Source: an uncultured Bacteroides sp.
GTDB lineage: Bacteria > Bacteroidota > Bacteroidia > Bacteroidales > Bacteroidaceae
Reading direction: 5' to 3'
DNA length: 64,000 nucleotides
NCBI RefSeq assembly: GCF_959029255.1
Contig: NZ_CAUFUE010000016.1
Coordinates: 48,776 to 112,775 of the forward strand
Every line of letters begins with the position of its first letter. The first letter of the stretch is position 1. This document shows, in pieces, positions 17,420 through 26,866 of the stretch. The notes beneath the pieces were generated by a model that was given only the letters and a program-made list of their open reading frames with translations, was not told where the DNA came from and did no database searches. The translations under genes and the position numbers were made by a program.

Positions 17420-18667
17420 ATGAAGAAGTTAATAGAAGAAATCACCCCGGAAATCAACCAATATACTTTGCCGAACGGCTTGCGCATCATCCATGAACCG
17501 TCACTCTCCAAAGTGGCTTATTGTGGGTTTGCTGTAGATGCCGGAACGCGCGATGAGCTTGAAAACGAGCATGGTATGGCACATTTTGTGGAACATCTCA
17601 TCTTCAAGGGAACCAAGAAACGTAAGGCGTGGCACATCCTGAACCGGATGGAGAATGTGGGTGGCGACCTGAATGCTTATACCAATAAAGAGGAGACCAT
17701 GATTTATTCCGCTTTCCTCACCGAACACTTCGGGCGTGCCTTTGAATTGCTGACGGATATTGTATTTCATTCCACCTTTCCGCAACGTGAGATAGAGAAG
17801 GAAACGGAGGTTATTATCGATGAAATACAATCCTACGAGGACAACCCTTCCGAACTGATATTCGACGATTTTGAAGACCTGATATTCCGCGAGCATCCGT
17901 TGGGACACAACATTCTCGGCAATCCCGAACTGTTGAAAACATTCCGCAGTGAAGACGCCGCTTCATTTACTTCCCGTTATTACCATCCCGGCAATATGGC
18001 CTTTTTCGTCCTGGGCAACCTGGATTTTAAGCAAGTGGTGCGCTGGGCGGAGAAGCTGTTGGCCGATGTTCCCGCCGTTGCGGTGGATAACCGTCGTACC
18101 CCGCCGCCCCTATATGTTCCGCGACATCTTGTTTTGCACAAGGATACCCATCAGGCGCACGTCATGATTGGCAGCCGTGGTTACAATGCGTACGATGACA
18201 AGCGGACGGCGCTTTATATGCTGAATAACATTCTGGGAGGCCCCGGCATGAACAGCCGCCTGAATGTGTCGCTCCGCGAACGCCGTGGGTTGGTCTACAA
18301 TGTGGAGTCCAACCTCACCTCCTATACGGATACGGGTATTTTTTGCATCTATTTCGGTTGCGACCCTGAAGATGCTGACCTCTGTAGCCGTTTAGTCTAT
18401 AAGGAGTTGAAGCGCATGCGCGATGTCAAAATGACCTCTTCCCAGCTTGCCGCCGCTAAAAAGCAACTTATCGGACAGATAGGCGTGGCTTCGGATAATA
18501 ACGAGAATAACGCCTTGGGTATGGGCAAGACTTTCCTGCACTATAACAAATACGAAACCTCCGAAGCGGTGTTCCGACGCATCGAACAACTCACTCCGGA
18601 GATTCTGTTGGAGGTGGCAAACGAGATGTTTGCGGAAGATTACCTCTCTACACTTATTTACCAATAA
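17420..18667 (+). CDS. M16 family zinc peptidase (processing-peptidase/insulinase type)
   Basis: A zinc metallopeptidase of 415 aa, the usual size for the short M16B subfamily. The inverted zinc motif HXXEH is intact as HFVEH (His55, Glu58, His59). A downstream acidic helix (EIEKETEVIIDEI) would supply the third ligand. The inactive-half-like C-terminal domain includes the expected RERRGLVYNV segment. No signal peptide is visible, so a cytoplasmic location is likely. It is divergent from the SIS/PfkB pair. Family assignment is firm; substrates are unknown. Confidence 0.93.
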   Translation: MKKLIEEITPEINQYTLPNGLRIIHEPSLSKVAYCGFAVDAGTRDELENEHGMAHFVEHLIFKGTKKRKAWHILNRMENVGGDLNAYTNKEETMIYSAFLTEHFGRAFELLTDIVFHSTFPQREIEKETEVIIDEIQSYEDNPSELIFDDFEDLIFREHPLGHNILGNPELLKTFRSEDAASFTSRYYHPGNMAFFVLGNLDFKQVVRWAEKLLADVPAVAVDNRRTPPPLYVPRHLVLHKDTHQAHVMIGSRGYNAYDDKRTALYMLNNILGGPGMNSRLNVSLRERRGLVYNVESNLTSYTDTGIFCIYFGCDPEDADLCSRLVYKELKRMRDVKMTSSQLAAAKKQLIGQIGVASDNNENNALGMGKTFLHYNKYETSEAVFRRIEQLTPEILLEVANEMFAEDYLSTLIYQ

Positions 18668-18755
18668 ATGGTTTTTCATGACCCGGCGGCAGATGCCGTC
18701 TGGCGGGGCATCTCCATCGTATTTACGTAGAAAGCCGGGAAATGGAACGTTTTTT

Positions 18756-19661
18756 TTATTTGAAAACCTGCTTCATCGGACGGCCTATCCACACCTGCGG
18801 TTGCTCCAATCCGAAGATATAGGCGATGGTGGAAGCTACGTCATACTGCATCATGCTTTCGTGGAATTCCAAGCCTTTTTTCACGTTCTTCCCGGAAATG
18901 ATGAAAGGAGTTTGCATTTCCTGCATCGTTTTCCCTCCATGGCCTTTGTTGATGCCTCCGTGGTCCGAGGTAATGATAAAGATGGTTTCCTTCAGCATTC
19001 CCGCGTCTTTTACGGCCTGTACGATACGGCTGACGTATGTGTCCAGTTCCTTCAACTTGGCGTAATATTCGGGGGTGTCGTGTCCTGCCTTATGTCCTAC
19101 GTGGTCGGGATTGTCGAAACAAACGGCAAGCAATGCCGGTTTTTTCTCTTTGATGTACTTTTCGGCCATGCCGCACAAGGCTTCAGGATGTTGATTGTAA
19201 TCGGGAGCTTTGGCATAGTGGTTCAGGGCTAGTGTGTCAACAAGATATTTGATGCCGTCCCACTCGTACAGGCAGCCTATTTCAGCCTCAGGCTGTGCAT
19301 CGCGCAGCAATTGGAAGACTGTAGGGAAGATGCCGTGCTCATTGAGTACTCGTGATGGCAATTCCGGCGTTTTGGAACCCCATTGTGTGTATCCATGAAG
19401 CTCGGGACCGGCCCCCATGAACATGGACGCCCAGTTGATGGCGCTGGAAGAAGGCAGTGCAGAACGTTTTTCTAATGTATAGGAACCATCCGTCATCAGT
19501 TGTTTGATGGTGGGAATTTCAGCTTTGGGAACGCTGTAGGCGCCCCAGCCATCGAGACCTATTAAAACGACGTGTTTGGCTTTTCCCTTTGCTTGGCAGG
19601 GAGTGGAGATGAGGCACACTGCAATGAGCGATAGGAGCAGTGAAAAGGTGAGTTTTCTCAT
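18756..19661 (-). CDS. Secreted alkaline-phosphatase-superfamily phosphodiesterase
   Basis: A type I phosphodiesterase/nucleotide-pyrophosphatase-like enzyme of 301 aa with an N-terminal signal peptide ending near PCQA. Metal-binding and active-site segments of the alkaline phosphatase superfamily are visible: LIGLDGWGAYS, the nucleophile region SSSAINWASMF, NPDHVGHKAGHD and TSDHGGINKGHGG. It is probably periplasmic. It lies 43 bp downstream of the YhcH-family gene on the same strand, so the two are probably co-transcribed. It may belong to the edge of PUL 1. The exact substrate is unknown. Confidence 0.83.
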   Translation of the reverse strand: MRKLTFSLLLSLIAVCLISTPCQAKGKAKHVVLIGLDGWGAYSVPKAEIPTIKQLMTDGSYTLEKRSALPSSSAINWASMFMGAGPELHGYTQWGSKTPELPSRVLNEHGIFPTVFQLLRDAQPEAEIGCLYEWDGIKYLVDTLALNHYAKAPDYNQHPEALCGMAEKYIKEKKPALLAVCFDNPDHVGHKAGHDTPEYYAKLKELDTYVSRIVQAVKDAGMLKETIFIITSDHGGINKGHGGKTMQEMQTPFIISGKNVKKGLEFHESMMQYDVASTIAYIFGLEQPQVWIGRPMKQVFK

Positions 19662-19704
19662 GTTTTGATTGTTTTTAAGTAGTTAGATATTTATTAAATA
19701 AGAA

Positions 19705-20301
19705 TTATTTTACGTAGTCCAGCTTCACCACGATTACGCGGATGGATTGTGATTCCTTATCGGTGCAGACTTTGGCTATGTGCCAGTCGCTGGGGAAAAA
19801 CAGGAAGAAACGTTCGGGGGTAGAGTCTATGAACATGGTTTTGTTCACGTCGTAGCTGTAATGAAGCGCATCCGGCTTATAGGCGCCATTGGGATAGGAA
19901 CTGTCGTGGTCTAAGAGTCCGAAGCGTTCGCTGCCTTTCACTACGTACTGGAAGTCGATGTGATGATAGTGCGACTCGGAACCGCGTTTTTCCAAAGGCT
20001 GGTTCTCGCTATCTTCCACTGATACAACCAGCTTGGTGCCTTCTATGGGATGTTTGCCGGCCGGAATGCTTTGGAGGTCGTGCGTGGCCAGCCACTTGAA
20101 CATGGCGTCCCATTGCGCTTGGTTCTTTTGATATTGGTCGTGGAATTCTTTCAAGTTGGTGCAGACGTCGGGCAGGGCATTGAAGCCGTTGCTCCAACTG
20201 CGTGATAATAACCATTGTTGAATACCGCATTGTGCTTGAATCATCGGGAGCGGTGCAATTGCCAGGAAGGCAATGAGTGCAATTCGTTTGAGTGTTTTCA
20301 T
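19705..20301 (-). CDS. YhcH/YjgK/YiaL family protein with signal peptide
   Basis: A cupin-like DUF386 protein of 198 aa. The family includes a sialic acid anomerase (NanQ/YhcH), and relatives occur in uronate and diketogulonate gene clusters. Family features here are ESHYHHIDFQYVVKG, with clustered metal-binding histidines, and FFLFFPSDWHIAKV. Unlike the cytoplasmic relatives, this one has a clear signal peptide (MKTLKRIALIAFLAIAPLPM), so it should act in the periplasm. It is divergent from the GH105-lyase fusion gene, and a role in opening or epimerising released sugars in PUL 1 is a reasonable inference. Confidence 0.85.
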   Translation of the reverse strand: MKTLKRIALIAFLAIAPLPMIQAQCGIQQWLLSRSWSNGFNALPDVCTNLKEFHDQYQKNQAQWDAMFKWLATHDLQSIPAGKHPIEGTKLVVSVEDSENQPLEKRGSESHYHHIDFQYVVKGSERFGLLDHDSSYPNGAYKPDALHYSYDVNKTMFIDSTPERFFLFFPSDWHIAKVCTDKESQSIRVIVVKLDYVK

Positions 20302-20509
20302 TTGTTTTTATATTTTAGTCGGGCTAAAGGTAGCACTTCTTCTTTAATGGAAAAGAAGCCTTACCTCTTAAATATGTTAATGGCAAAATTACGGGGAATA
20401 ATAAAAAAAGGTTATTTGTATTGTGCAAAAAGCGGGTATCAAACGGTTTAATGGAAAATAAGGGTATATGCGATGGAAGATATGTGTATGTCTCTGTGGA
20501 TGGACTGTG

Positions 20510-20517
20510 TACTTTTG
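20510..20517 (+). promoter_or_regulatory. Putative -7 box for the GH105-lyase gene
   Basis: TACTTTTG, 23 bp upstream of the ATG at 20541. It lies downstream of the alternative ATG at 20421, supporting the shorter start. Confidence 0.5.
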
Positions 20518-20540
20518 CATCTGAAAAACAATCTTTTATT

Positions 20541-23492
20541 ATGAGAAAGTCATTATCAACCTTACTATTTGTTTTATTCGGATGGTGCATGCTTCAGGCG
20601 CAACCTCAGACAAAGCAGGACGTGCGGCAAGCTATGAGGCGGGTGGCCGACTGGCAGATAGCTCACATCAAGGAAGTTCCCTACGGAGATTTGAACTGGG
20701 TAAATGCTACTTTCTATTTAGGTTTATACCGCTGGGCTGAAGTAGCGGAGCGGGATAACCGGGATTCTTTTTATTTCGATTGGTTGATGCGTCTTGGGCG
20801 TCGCAATTATTGGCAGGTGGATAAACGGATGTATCATGCCGATGATATCTGTGTGGCGCAAACCTATCTGTTGATGTATGACAAGTATAAGCGACCGGAG
20901 ATGTTGATACCGGCACGGGCACGTGCGGAGTGGGTGATAGCCAATCCGCCGCAAGGATCTTTCGTCTTGAATTATTCGGATGCCTCGACGCTGGAGCATT
21001 GGACTTGGTGCGATGCTTTGTTTATGGCTCCGCCGGTGTACTTACATCTGTATAATATAACGGGGGATAAGAAATTCCTCCGGTTTATGGATAAAGAATA
21101 TAAGGCTACCTATAACGAACTGTTCGATGAAGCCGACAGCCTTTTCTATCGCGATCACCGCTACATCGGTCAGAAAGAAGCGAATGGAGCGAAAGTATTC
21201 TGGGGACGTGGCAATGGCTGGGTTCTTGGTGGGCTGGTGGAGTTGCTTCGCGGATTGCCCGAAGGGAGCAAATATCGTCCGTTCTACCGGGATTTGTTTG
21301 TCCGCATGGCAGAACGCGTGAAGCGTTGCCAGGGTAAAGACGGTTTCTGGCATGCAAGTATGCTCGACCTCGATGCATATCCCTCTCCCGAGACGAGTGC
21401 CACCGGATTTTTTGTATATGCTTTGGCCTATGGTGTTAATGAAGGACTGTTGCCCCGCGAACAGTTTCTGCCGGTTGTGGAAAAAGGCTGGAAGGCTTTA
21501 CTTTCCGCTATAGAAGAAGACGGAAAACTGGGATATGTGCAGCCCATTGGCGCCGACCCGAAGAAAGTGACCCGGGAAATGACGGAAGTATATGGTCCCG
21601 GGGCATTTCTATTGGCCGGTACTGAAATGTACCGTTTGCTGCAAGAAACAACAACACAGAATGTCAATATATCATCGGCAAGGGTAAGCGAAATCGCTGC
21701 CCTTCTGCCGGAAACTCCCCAAGGCATCGGCGTCTCTTATAAAGACCGTGGTTTTTGGGAACAAATGAAAAAGGATGCCGATGCACAGGAATTATTGAAG
21801 GAGGCTCCCGGGTTGTTGAAGCAAGGGATGCCGCCATTCGTCGATTCACTTTATTTGCACCTCAACAAGACTAATGTCCGTTTGCCGGGTGAAAATATGA
21901 TGAATGCGCGCTTTCAGTATCTTTATAAATTGACGTTGGCGGAATGCCTGGAAAATCATCGCCGGTATATTCCGGCGATAGAAAAGGCTCTGATTGACTT
22001 GTGCGAGCAGAAACCGTGGTCTATTCCGGCGCATGACCGTAGTTTGCAAAACTATAACGGAACGGATTACTATGTAGACCTTGTTGTCGCCACCGCAGGC
22101 AATGGAATAGCCCAGTGCGTATCATTGTTGGGCAATCGTTTGTCACCCGAGGTGAGGGCGCGTGTCCAATGTGCTTTCCGGGAGAAAGTTTTTCGCCCTA
22201 TCCATCGTTGTTTGGAGGCTAATAAACCTTTCTGGTGGTTTACGATGACCAACAACTGGAATTCGGTCTGCCTGGCTGGTGTTACCGGGGCGGCTCTTGC
22301 CTTGTTGCCCGACCGCGAAGAGCGGGCTTATTTTGTGGCGGCAGCCGAGAAATATCATGTTTATGGGATGAAAGGTTATGCGGACGATGGTTATTGCAGT
22401 GAAGGAGTAGGATACTATAATTATGGTTTCCGTGCTTATATATTGCTTCGTGAGGAAGTTTGCCGCGCAACGCAAGGTAAAATAGACTTCTCCCATACAC
22501 CGAAGTTTGTACGCATTGCACAATATGGAAAGAAAATACAAATGTTGAATGGCATTTGTCCGGCATACTCCGATTGCCGGATTGGTCTCACTGTCGATTG
22601 GTTTATAAATAATTACTGCGATAATGTGCTGGGCACTGCCCCTTACTTCGAGAAGTGTGTATTTCCTTCCAGCGGCAGGAACCTTTCTCTTTATAGCATT
22701 GAATTTTTCCCTCATCAGGCATGGAAGTTGAGCCAGGATGATGAAATAAAACAAGCTATACAGGAGGAATCCGACCCTCTTCATACTTTTTACGAGAAAG
22801 CGGGCATTTTGGTGTCTCGTCCGGCCGGAGAAAGCGGTTGTAATCTTGCCATTTCAGCGAAAGGTGGCAATAATGCGGAAAATCATAACCATAATGATAT
22901 CGGTTCTTTTGCCGTGTCTTTGGGAAAAGAAACAGTTGCCGGCGATCAGGGCGGCCCATTTTCTTATCCCGGTGACTACTTTGCGGCAGATGCCCCCGAT
23001 AAATATCCGATTAAAGGTTCTTTCGGTCATCCGGTGCCGTTGGTAGATGGCTTGCAGCAGACAACCGGCGCTAAAGCGCAAGCGATAGTGCTGAATAAAG
23101 AACTGACAAATGTTAAAGATATTTTTTCCATTGACTTGACTTCAGCCTACAATACCCCCAAATTAGAAAAGCTATTCCGCACATTCATCTACGACCGTAG
23201 TGATGCCGGTAGCTTCACGGTTGAAGATGAGTTTTCTGCCAATGAGCCTATCCGATTCGAAACAGCATTAACCACATCCGCCGACTGGAAGCAGATAGAT
23301 GCCAATCATCTTCTGCTGACGGCTGGCAATGAACAAATGATTGTTACAATAGATACGTCCGGGGAGGTGGAATTAACATCCGATACTATCCAAGTGAATG
23401 GTCCGGCTTACACACGGATCGGAATAGTCCTGAAAGGGATGATGAAAAACGGACAAATTCGTCTTATGATGTGTCCAAAACGTCCGCAGTAG
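20541..23492 (+). CDS. GH105 unsaturated-uronyl hydrolase fused to heparinase II/III-like lyase
   Basis: A secreted two-domain enzyme of 983 aa, counted from the Met at 20541 that begins a signal peptide (MRKSLSTLLFVLFGWCMLQA). Residues about 25-370 are a GH88/GH105 (alpha/alpha)6 barrel (HADDICVAQTYLL, FWGRGNGWVLGGL, SPETSATGFFVYAL), expected to hydrolyse 4,5-unsaturated uronyl ends. Residues about 390-983 resemble heparinase II/III-type lyases: an alpha-toroid part, then a beta-sandwich with ENHNHNDIGSF (about 779-789), the family signature. The fusion would cut a uronic-acid polymer by elimination and remove the unsaturated sugar formed. The substrate is not readable. It precedes SusC by 150 bp on the same strand as part of PUL 1. 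Confidence 0.85.
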   Translation: MRKSLSTLLFVLFGWCMLQAQPQTKQDVRQAMRRVADWQIAHIKEVPYGDLNWVNATFYLGLYRWAEVAERDNRDSFYFDWLMRLGRRNYWQVDKRMYHADDICVAQTYLLMYDKYKRPEMLIPARARAEWVIANPPQGSFVLNYSDASTLEHWTWCDALFMAPPVYLHLYNITGDKKFLRFMDKEYKATYNELFDEADSLFYRDHRYIGQKEANGAKVFWGRGNGWVLGGLVELLRGLPEGSKYRPFYRDLFVRMAERVKRCQGKDGFWHASMLDLDAYPSPETSATGFFVYALAYGVNEGLLPREQFLPVVEKGWKALLSAIEEDGKLGYVQPIGADPKKVTREMTEVYGPGAFLLAGTEMYRLLQETTTQNVNISSARVSEIAALLPETPQGIGVSYKDRGFWEQMKKDADAQELLKEAPGLLKQGMPPFVDSLYLHLNKTNVRLPGENMMNARFQYLYKLTLAECLENHRRYIPAIEKALIDLCEQKPWSIPAHDRSLQNYNGTDYYVDLVVATAGNGIAQCVSLLGNRLSPEVRARVQCAFREKVFRPIHRCLEANKPFWWFTMTNNWNSVCLAGVTGAALALLPDREERAYFVAAAEKYHVYGMKGYADDGYCSEGVGYYNYGFRAYILLREEVCRATQGKIDFSHTPKFVRIAQYGKKIQMLNGICPAYSDCRIGLTVDWFINNYCDNVLGTAPYFEKCVFPSSGRNLSLYSIEFFPHQAWKLSQDDEIKQAIQEESDPLHTFYEKAGILVSRPAGESGCNLAISAKGGNNAENHNHNDIGSFAVSLGKETVAGDQGGPFSYPGDYFAADAPDKYPIKGSFGHPVPLVDGLQQTTGAKAQAIVLNKELTNVKDIFSIDLTSAYNTPKLEKLFRTFIYDRSDAGSFTVEDEFSANEPIRFETALTTSADWKQIDANHLLLTAGNEQMIVTIDTSGEVELTSDTIQVNGPAYTRIGIVLKGMMKNGQIRLMMCPKRPQ

Positions 23493-23567
23493 GTGTATTA
23501 ATTTTCCGTAATATTATGAAACCATAACATTTAAACGGCAAAATAATTGCTGTTTTATGAAATTACA

Positions 23568-23575
23568 TATATTTG
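23568..23575 (+). promoter_or_regulatory. Putative -7 box for PUL 1 susC
   Basis: TATATTTG, 67 bp upstream of the susC ATG, leaving a leader of about 60 nt. An ATTG lies 18 bp upstream as a weak -33 match. Confidence 0.55.
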
Positions 23576-23642
23576 CAGCGAAAGATTAAAAGCTAAAAAC
23601 AAACGTTATCTTAATCTAATTAATAATTAATTTATTGTACTT

Positions 23643-26600
23643 ATGAAAAAAAGAGTCTCTCTTGATTTCTCAAAAAGGATTTTATTCTGTGCTGTTTGGG
23701 TATTGGCAAGTGCCGGTGTTGCAGCAAATCCTATGAGTAATGGAAATTCTTCCGGAGTCGACGCTGTTCAAACTATTGAACAAAGTAGTAAAACAGTGAA
23801 AGGTGTTGTAATGGACAATTACGGTCCTGTTCCGGGTGCTAATGTTATCGTAAAGGGTACCACTAATGGTGTAATTACCGATATGGACGGTAACTTCACC
23901 ATATCTAATGTTCCCGAAAATGCAGTATTGCAAGTTTCTTTTATCGGTTATGTTACCCAAGAAGTAAAAGTAGCCGGTAAGAGTACATTTGAAATTAAAT
24001 TGAGTGAAGATGCCAAAGCTTTGGAAGAAGTTGTTGTAGTGGGTTATGGTTCTCAAAAGAAGGTAAACTTAACAGGTTCAATTGGACAGGTGGATTCAAA
24101 AGTTTTGGAATCTCGTCCTATTACTTCCTCTGCCAGTGCATTGCAAGGTACTATTCCTAACCTGCAGATTACAAATACTAGTGGTGAACCTGGACAGAGT
24201 GCATCTTTGAACGTTCGTGGTACCACTTCTATTAATGGTGGTAGTCCGTTGGTACTAGTAGATGGTGTGGAAATGAGTTTGGACTTAGTTAATCCTAATG
24301 ACATTGCAAGTGTAACCGTATTAAAGGATGCGGCAGCATCTGCTATTTATGGTGTACGTGCAGCTTATGGTGTTGTGTTGGTGACAACTAAGAGTGCTGG
24401 TAAGGACATGAAAACTTCCATATCTTATTCTGGTAATGTTTCTATTTCAAAAGCAACGGTTATGCCTGATATGGTAGAACATAGTTGGCAACATGCTGAA
24501 TTTATTAACCAAGCCTGTGATAATGGTAGTGTAAACCGTTTATGGGATGCTGCTTACATTGAAAAAATGAAAGCGTGGGATGCTGATCCTGAGAACAATC
24601 CTGAATATGAAATGGTGAATGGTTCTTTACGTTTCTACGGATTTAGTAATTTGAGAGAAAAGATGTTGAGAAAGGTTAGTCCTACTCATCGTCATAATGT
24701 TACTATTTCAGGTGGAAATGAAAAGACGAAGTTTTATTCTTCAGTAGGTTATTTAGACCAGAGAGGTTTATATAAGGTAGGGGAAGATCAATATCAACAA
24801 CTGAATACTCGTTTAACTGTTGAGAATCAAACCACTTCATGGATGAAATTGGGAGCAAAAGTAATGTATAACTATGCTACCCATGACAAACCTTATAAAT
24901 ATAAAGATGATGTATGGCAGTCTGTTGTCTTTTCTTCACCGACAGATGTTATTGAACCATGGAAAAAAGATAGTCGCTATCCTGAACTTGATGAATGGGC
25001 GGGTTACTATGCTCAAAATAATGCTTATGCCATGTTGAAAGATGGTGGTCGTACCAATAACAAGACTCATGATATTTGGGCTACCGCAAGTGCTGATTTT
25101 GAATTCCTAAAGGGTTGGAAAGCTCGCGTGGATTTCTCTTATAATTTAAATTATAAGCGTAATTCTGATCATAAAAAGACATTAACATTCTGGACAAAGG
25201 ATTTTCAGGCAACAAATGGTGACACAGGTGATAATTTCTTCAAGTGGACTAATGTTGATAAAAATTACTATTCATTCAATGCTTATACGGAATATGAACA
25301 TACATTCAAAGAAAAACATTATTTGAAGGGTATGTTAGGCTACAATCAAGAGCTGACTAAATATTCTACATTCTCTGCTCAACGTAAAGGTTTGTTGAAT
25401 GAAAACCAGCCTGCACTGGGTTTAGGGACAGGTCAACAGACGGTTAGTGATGATGGTTATGAATGGGCATTGCGTGGTGCATTTTTCCGTTTGAACTATA
25501 TCTACAATGATCGTTATTTGTTTGAAGTAAATGGACGTTATGATGGTACTTCACGTTTCCCATCTGATAATCGTTTTGTATTCCTTCCTTCCTTTTCTGC
25601 TGCATGGCGTATCAGCGAGGAACCATTCATGCAGTCTACTCGTTCTTGGTTGGATAATTTGAAAATACGTGCTTCTTATGGTGAATTGGGTAATCAGATG
25701 TTAACTGCAGATGATTGGAAAGGTAATACTAAATATTATCCATATGTTCCATTCATAAGTTCAGGAACGTCAGGAAACTGGATATTTGGAGATGAAAAAG
25801 CATTGTACTTAAACCCAGGGGCGCTAGTTACTCCGGATCTTACTTGGGAAAAAGCAAAGACTGTCAATGTTGGTTTAGATGCGACATTCTTTAATCAAAG
25901 ATTAGATTTTAGTTTTGACTATTATCAACGTACTACCTCGGATATGTTGATTAAAGTGTCATATCCTGAAGTATTGGGTACTACTGCTCCTCCTTCCAAT
26001 TTAGCGGAATTGCGTACTAATGGATGGGAACTTTCTTTGAGCTGGAAAGATAAAATAGGAAAGGATTTTGGTTATTCACTTGGTTTTATATTATCTGACT
26101 CTCAAGCAGAAATTACTAAATATAATAACCCGACTAATTCTTTGACTACTCATTATGTAGGTGAAAAGATTGGAGAAATTTGGGGTTATGAGACTGAAGG
26201 TATTTTCCAAACGGAGGACGAAATTGCTAATCATCCTACACAGAGTAAGATTAAGAATACAACTTGGAAAGTTGGAGATATTAAATATAAGAACCTTAAT
26301 GGTGATAAAGAAATCAGTAATGGCAAGAATACTTTAGAAGATCATGGAGACTTGACTATTATCGGTAATACTACTCCGCGTTATCAATATGGTATTACTG
26401 CTAATTTGACCTATAAGAACTATTATTTGAATATATTTATGCAGGGAGTGGGTAAACGTGATTTTTGGCCATCTGGTCAACCGTTCTGGCCGGCTGCTAC
26501 AGAATACTATAATACTCAAAAATGGTTCTTAGAGAATTCTTGGAGTGAAAGTAATCCGAATGCTTATTTTGCACGTCCGATAGCCAAAGATGAACGTAAC

Positions 26601-26855
26601 CGTCAAAAACAAACTCGTTATTTACAAGATGCTTCATATTTGCGTATGAAGAACATTTCTTTGGGATGGAATCTGCCAAAAGAATGGATTCAGAAGGTAT
26701 TCTTATCTCAGGCAACCGTTTATGTTAGTGCTGAAAATTTGTTTGAGTTCTCTAAAATTAAGGGCCCGTACGATCCCGAAGCTGCCCGTGGAAATGGTAC
26801 AATGTTGTATCCTTTCATGAGAACATATTCATTCGGTGTTAATCTAACTTTCTAA
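23643..26855 (+). CDS. SusC-family TonB-linked outer-membrane transporter (PUL 1)
   Basis: An outer-membrane importer of oligosaccharides that works with the adjacent SusD lipoprotein. The 1070-aa protein has an N-terminal secretion signal, a carboxypeptidase-D-regulatory-like domain (about residues 53-135, starting VKGVVMDNYGPVPGANV), the TonB-box-like EEVVVVGYGSQKK, a plug domain (about 145-260, with LNVRGTTSINGGSPLVLVDG) and a large beta-barrel ending in aromatic FGVNLTF. The coding sequence is visibly more A/T-rich than the preceding GH105 gene. SusD starts 11 bp downstream. Control by the hybrid two-component system at 29159 is expected from position. Confidence 0.96.
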   Translation: MKKRVSLDFSKRILFCAVWVLASAGVAANPMSNGNSSGVDAVQTIEQSSKTVKGVVMDNYGPVPGANVIVKGTTNGVITDMDGNFTISNVPENAVLQVSFIGYVTQEVKVAGKSTFEIKLSEDAKALEEVVVVGYGSQKKVNLTGSIGQVDSKVLESRPITSSASALQGTIPNLQITNTSGEPGQSASLNVRGTTSINGGSPLVLVDGVEMSLDLVNPNDIASVTVLKDAAASAIYGVRAAYGVVLVTTKSAGKDMKTSISYSGNVSISKATVMPDMVEHSWQHAEFINQACDNGSVNRLWDAAYIEKMKAWDADPENNPEYEMVNGSLRFYGFSNLREKMLRKVSPTHRHNVTISGGNEKTKFYSSVGYLDQRGLYKVGEDQYQQLNTRLTVENQTTSWMKLGAKVMYNYATHDKPYKYKDDVWQSVVFSSPTDVIEPWKKDSRYPELDEWAGYYAQNNAYAMLKDGGRTNNKTHDIWATASADFEFLKGWKARVDFSYNLNYKRNSDHKKTLTFWTKDFQATNGDTGDNFFKWTNVDKNYYSFNAYTEYEHTFKEKHYLKGMLGYNQELTKYSTFSAQRKGLLNENQPALGLGTGQQTVSDDGYEWALRGAFFRLNYIYNDRYLFEVNGRYDGTSRFPSDNRFVFLPSFSAAWRISEEPFMQSTRSWLDNLKIRASYGELGNQMLTADDWKGNTKYYPYVPFISSGTSGNWIFGDEKALYLNPGALVTPDLTWEKAKTVNVGLDATFFNQRLDFSFDYYQRTTSDMLIKVSYPEVLGTTAPPSNLAELRTNGWELSLSWKDKIGKDFGYSLGFILSDSQAEITKYNNPTNSLTTHYVGEKIGEIWGYETEGIFQTEDEIANHPTQSKIKNTTWKVGDIKYKNLNGDKEISNGKNTLEDHGDLTIIGNTTPRYQYGITANLTYKNYYLNIFMQGVGKRDFWPSGQPFWPAATEYYNTQKWFLENSWSESNPNAYFARPIAKDERNRQKQTRYLQDASYLRMKNISLGWNLPKEWIQKVFLSQATVYVSAENLFEFSKIKGPYDPEAARGNGTMLYPFMRTYSFGVNLTF

Positions 26856-26866
26856 AATTGAAAACA

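Noticed and set aside
18668..18755. Terminator between the M16 peptidase and the phosphodiesterase
   Set aside because: A 6-bp GATGCC/GGCATC stem exists but the T run is far from it; too weak to annotate.
20421..20540. Longer start of the GH105-lyase gene
   Set aside because: The extra 40 residues lack a signal peptide, lie upstream of the -7 box and precede a clear signal peptide at 20541.
23514..23562. TTATGAAA direct repeat upstream of PUL 1 susC as regulator site
   Set aside because: Only 8 bp repeated once in very A/T-rich DNA; likely by chance.
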